The notes under the pieces: model-generated
The model's input: only the letters and a program-made list of their open reading frames with translations
The model's database searches: none
What the model was told of the DNA's origin: nothing
NCBI RefSeq assembly: GCF_046484155.1
Contig: NZ_JAWOBT010000105.1
Span: forward strand, 1-7,413
Origin: Alkalibacterium sp046484155
GTDB taxonomy: Bacteria > Bacillota > Bacilli > Lactobacillales > Carnobacteriaceae_A
Length of the DNA: 7,413 nt
Reading direction: 5' to 3'
In this document: one piece after another, positions 6,591 through 7,413 of the stretch
Layout: every line of letters starts with the position of its first letter
Numbering within the stretch: position 1 is the stretch's first letter
Translations under genes and position numbers: made by a program

Positions 6591-6618
6591 AAAAAGAAAG
6601 CGAACAGGCTTTCTTTTT
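6591..6618 (+). terminator. Terminator-like hairpin directly before the ssrA promoter
   Basis: AAAAAGAAAGC (6591-6601) and GCTTTCTTTTT (6608-6618) form an 11-bp perfect stem with a GAACAG loop, ending in five T residues. It lies about 100 nt after the operon terminator and its right arm overlaps the -35 position of the ssrA promoter. It may insulate ssrA from read-through. The stretch between (6493-6590) has no gene I can support. Confidence 0.6.
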
Positions 6619-6629
6619 ACACAAACATG

Positions 6630-6638
6630 TGCTATAAT
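6630..6638 (+). promoter_or_regulatory. Extended -10 promoter of ssrA
   Basis: TG-C-TATAAT at 6630-6638 is a perfect extended -10 element. No clear -35 lies 17 nt upstream, which is tolerated by extended -10 promoters. Transcription from about 6645 would give a ~30-nt leader that RNase P would remove before G6675. Confidence 0.75.
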
Positions 6639-6674
6639 ACTTATAGAGTCAAACGAGACTCATTCTATTATGTC

Positions 6675-7043
6675 GGGGTTGTTACGGATTCGACAGGCAT
6701 AGATTGAGCTTGGGTTGCGTTCCGCAGGTGACGAGACTGCGTATCAACGTCACAGTTAAATATAACTGCAAACAATAATAGCAACACCTACGCTTTAGCT
6801 GCGTAACAACAGCTTATAGCGTGATCCGACCGGCATCGCCCATGTGCTCGGTATCGGGTCCTATAATATGTGGGATACGATCAGTCTTTCCGTCTGGAAG
6901 AACTGATAAGAGATTATCAGACTAGCAACGCATGATGCCTGTTTTACGGCTAATGCTGAGCAAAACTTTAAATAGTAAAGCTATGAACGTAGACGCTTGA
7001 GTGTCGATGTGCTTGGACAGGGGTTCGACTCCCCTCAACTCCA
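6675..7043 (+). ncRNA. ssrA: Transfer-messenger RNA (tmRNA, 10Sa RNA)
   Basis: tmRNA acts first as alanyl-tRNA and then as mRNA on stalled ribosomes, adding a degradation tag to the unfinished protein. Seen here: 5' GGGGTTG (6675-6681) pairs with 3' CAACTCC (7036-7042) as a 7-bp acceptor stem including one G-U, with discriminator A7043. The conserved GTTACGGATTCGACAGG follows the 5' strand. A T arm lies at 7019-7035, with a 5-bp stem and TTCGACT loop. CTATGAACGTAGACGC is typical of the 3' region. The resume region TTAAATATAACT precedes the tag frame. The CCA end is not encoded (TAC follows A7043) and must be added. Length is 369 nt, usual for a one-piece tmRNA. The promoter is at 6630-6638 and the terminator at 7059-7116. 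The ssrA 3' end is a common integration site, but no repeated copy of it occurs in the window. Confidence 0.97.
6768..6806 (+). other. tmRNA proteolysis-tag reading frame
   Basis: After TTAAATATAACT the frame reads ANNNSNTYALAA and stops at TAA (6804-6806). With the charged alanine the added tag is A plus these 12 residues. The ALAA end is the ClpXP recognition signal of most bacterial tags. The Asn-rich middle differs from the B. subtilis tag GKTNSFNQNVALAA. The resume codon is GCA. Confidence 0.88.
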
Positions 7044-7058
7044 TACTCTTTAAGAAAT

Positions 7059-7116
7059 GAAGTCTTATAATCGTTGTTGTGAAAGCAATCTCACAACGGT
7101 ATGAGGCTTCTTTTTT
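7059..7116 (+). terminator. Intrinsic terminator of ssrA
   Basis: GAAGTCTTAT (7059-7068) pairs completely with ATGAGGCTTC (7101-7110), with two G-U pairs. An inner stem, GTTGTGA with TCACAAC, caps it. Six T residues follow at 7111-7116. Confidence 0.88.
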
Positions 7117-7210
7117 CTATGTGTGCAGTAGTTGTTTGCATACGGAACGTGCATTTATTAACGGAATATAGTAAGCTATCAGTGACTTGAAAATGATGAA
7201 TGCAGAGCAG

Positions 7211-7242
7211 AGAGTGTCTATTAAATTAGGCACTCTTTTTTT
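7211..7242 (+). terminator. Second intrinsic terminator downstream of ssrA
   Basis: AGAGTGTCTA (7211-7220) pairs with TAGGCACTCT (7227-7236), with one G-U pair and a 6-nt loop, and is followed by a run of seven T (7236-7242). No gene is visible in the 94 nt between the two terminators, so this is a back-up terminator, the end of a short unknown RNA, or a leftover from a lost gene. Confidence 0.82.
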
Positions 7243-7268
7243 GTTGTAATCAAGTATCGTTTAAAAGA

Positions 7269-7297
7269 TTTAAAACAATACAAATAAACGGTATAAT
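7269..7297 (+). promoter_or_regulatory. Promoter for the gene at the window end
   Basis: TTTAAA (7269-7274), a 17-bp spacer and a perfect TATAAT (7292-7297). Transcription would start near 7304 and leave a leader of about 40 nt before the candidate GTG start at 7345. Confidence 0.65.
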
Positions 7298-7344
7298 GGA
7301 AATGGAATGAGAAGAGTAAATCCTTCTTTTGAAGGGGTGATTGG

Positions 7345-7413
7345 GTGTTTGAGCCTGTAATGGTTCCTTCAGCCGGATTTAATCTGTGTGCCGGGAAACG
7401 ACCCGAAAGCTGG
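7345..7413 (+). CDS. Start of an unrecognised CDS, cut by the window end
   Basis: A GTG at 7345 is preceded by AAGGGG (7332-7337) at 7 nt spacing and by a good promoter, and the frame stays open for 23 codons to the last base. The peptide begins VFEPVMVPSAGFNL. An internal ATG at 7360 lies in the same frame but has no ribosome binding site. I do not recognise the product, and too little is present to name a family. The stretch is somewhat richer in G+C than the DNA before it. It could instead be part of a structured leader RNA, since CAGC (7371-7374) can pair with GCTG near the end and CGGG with CCCG inside. Confidence 0.4.
   Translation, partial: MFEPVMVPSAGFNLCAGKRPESW

Noticed and set aside
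6478..6707. Short overlapping open frames between the reductase gene and ssrA
   Set aside because: They run through the operon terminator, the ssrA promoter and the 5' end of tmRNA, overlap each other in different frames and have no ribosome binding site.
7019..7043. attB-type integration site for a mobile element at the ssrA 3' end
   Set aside because: The site is a known target in general, but no direct repeat of it, no integrase and no element genes are present in the window.
7304..7413. T-box leader: GAAGAGTA near the start and GAAAGCTGG at the end resemble stem I signatures
   Set aside because: The two motifs are about 90 nt apart, much farther than usual in stem I, and no T-box sequence or antiterminator lies within the window.

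Overview
The window looks like a chromosomal segment of a low-GC Gram-positive bacterium. Its RNase R, SmpB and tmRNA resemble those of Lactobacillales, and an Enterococcus/Carnobacterium-type relative is my best guess. Ribosome binding sites are strong AGGAGG-type sites, promoters are often of the extended -10 type, and genes end in clear intrinsic terminators. The exception is the first ~157 bases, which are about 70% G+C (about 42% in the next 60 bases). They encode an Ala/Arg/Gln-rich coiled coil like the hairpin of a HlyD-type adaptor from a high-GC organism. This piece runs in frame into RNase R and is most likely a chimeric join, not a real gene fusion.

Layout, all on the + strand: foreign head (1-157); rnr (RNase R, native N-terminus missing); smpB 14 nt later, then a strong terminator; a ~525-nt non-coding region with phased repeats and hairpins; a histidine-phosphatase gene with its own promoter and terminator; a regulatory region with two stacked palindromes and an extended -10 promoter; a two-gene operon of an orphan PTS_EIIC_2/PfoR-like membrane protein and a PanE/ApbA-family 2-oxoacid (ketopantoate) reductase; a long terminator; ssrA (tmRNA); two terminators in a row; and a promoter leading into a CDS cut by the window end.

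rnr, smpB and ssrA are the three parts of trans-translation and non-stop mRNA decay: tmRNA and SmpB rescue stalled ribosomes, and RNase R degrades the faulty message and helps tmRNA turnover. In many Firmicutes they are contiguous. Here about 3.7 kb carrying three unrelated metabolic genes lies between smpB and ssrA. I see no defence system, CRISPR array, integrase or IS. The most interesting items are the 103-nt phased repeat/hairpin region, the orphan EIIC-reductase operon with its palindromic control region, and the tmRNA tag.
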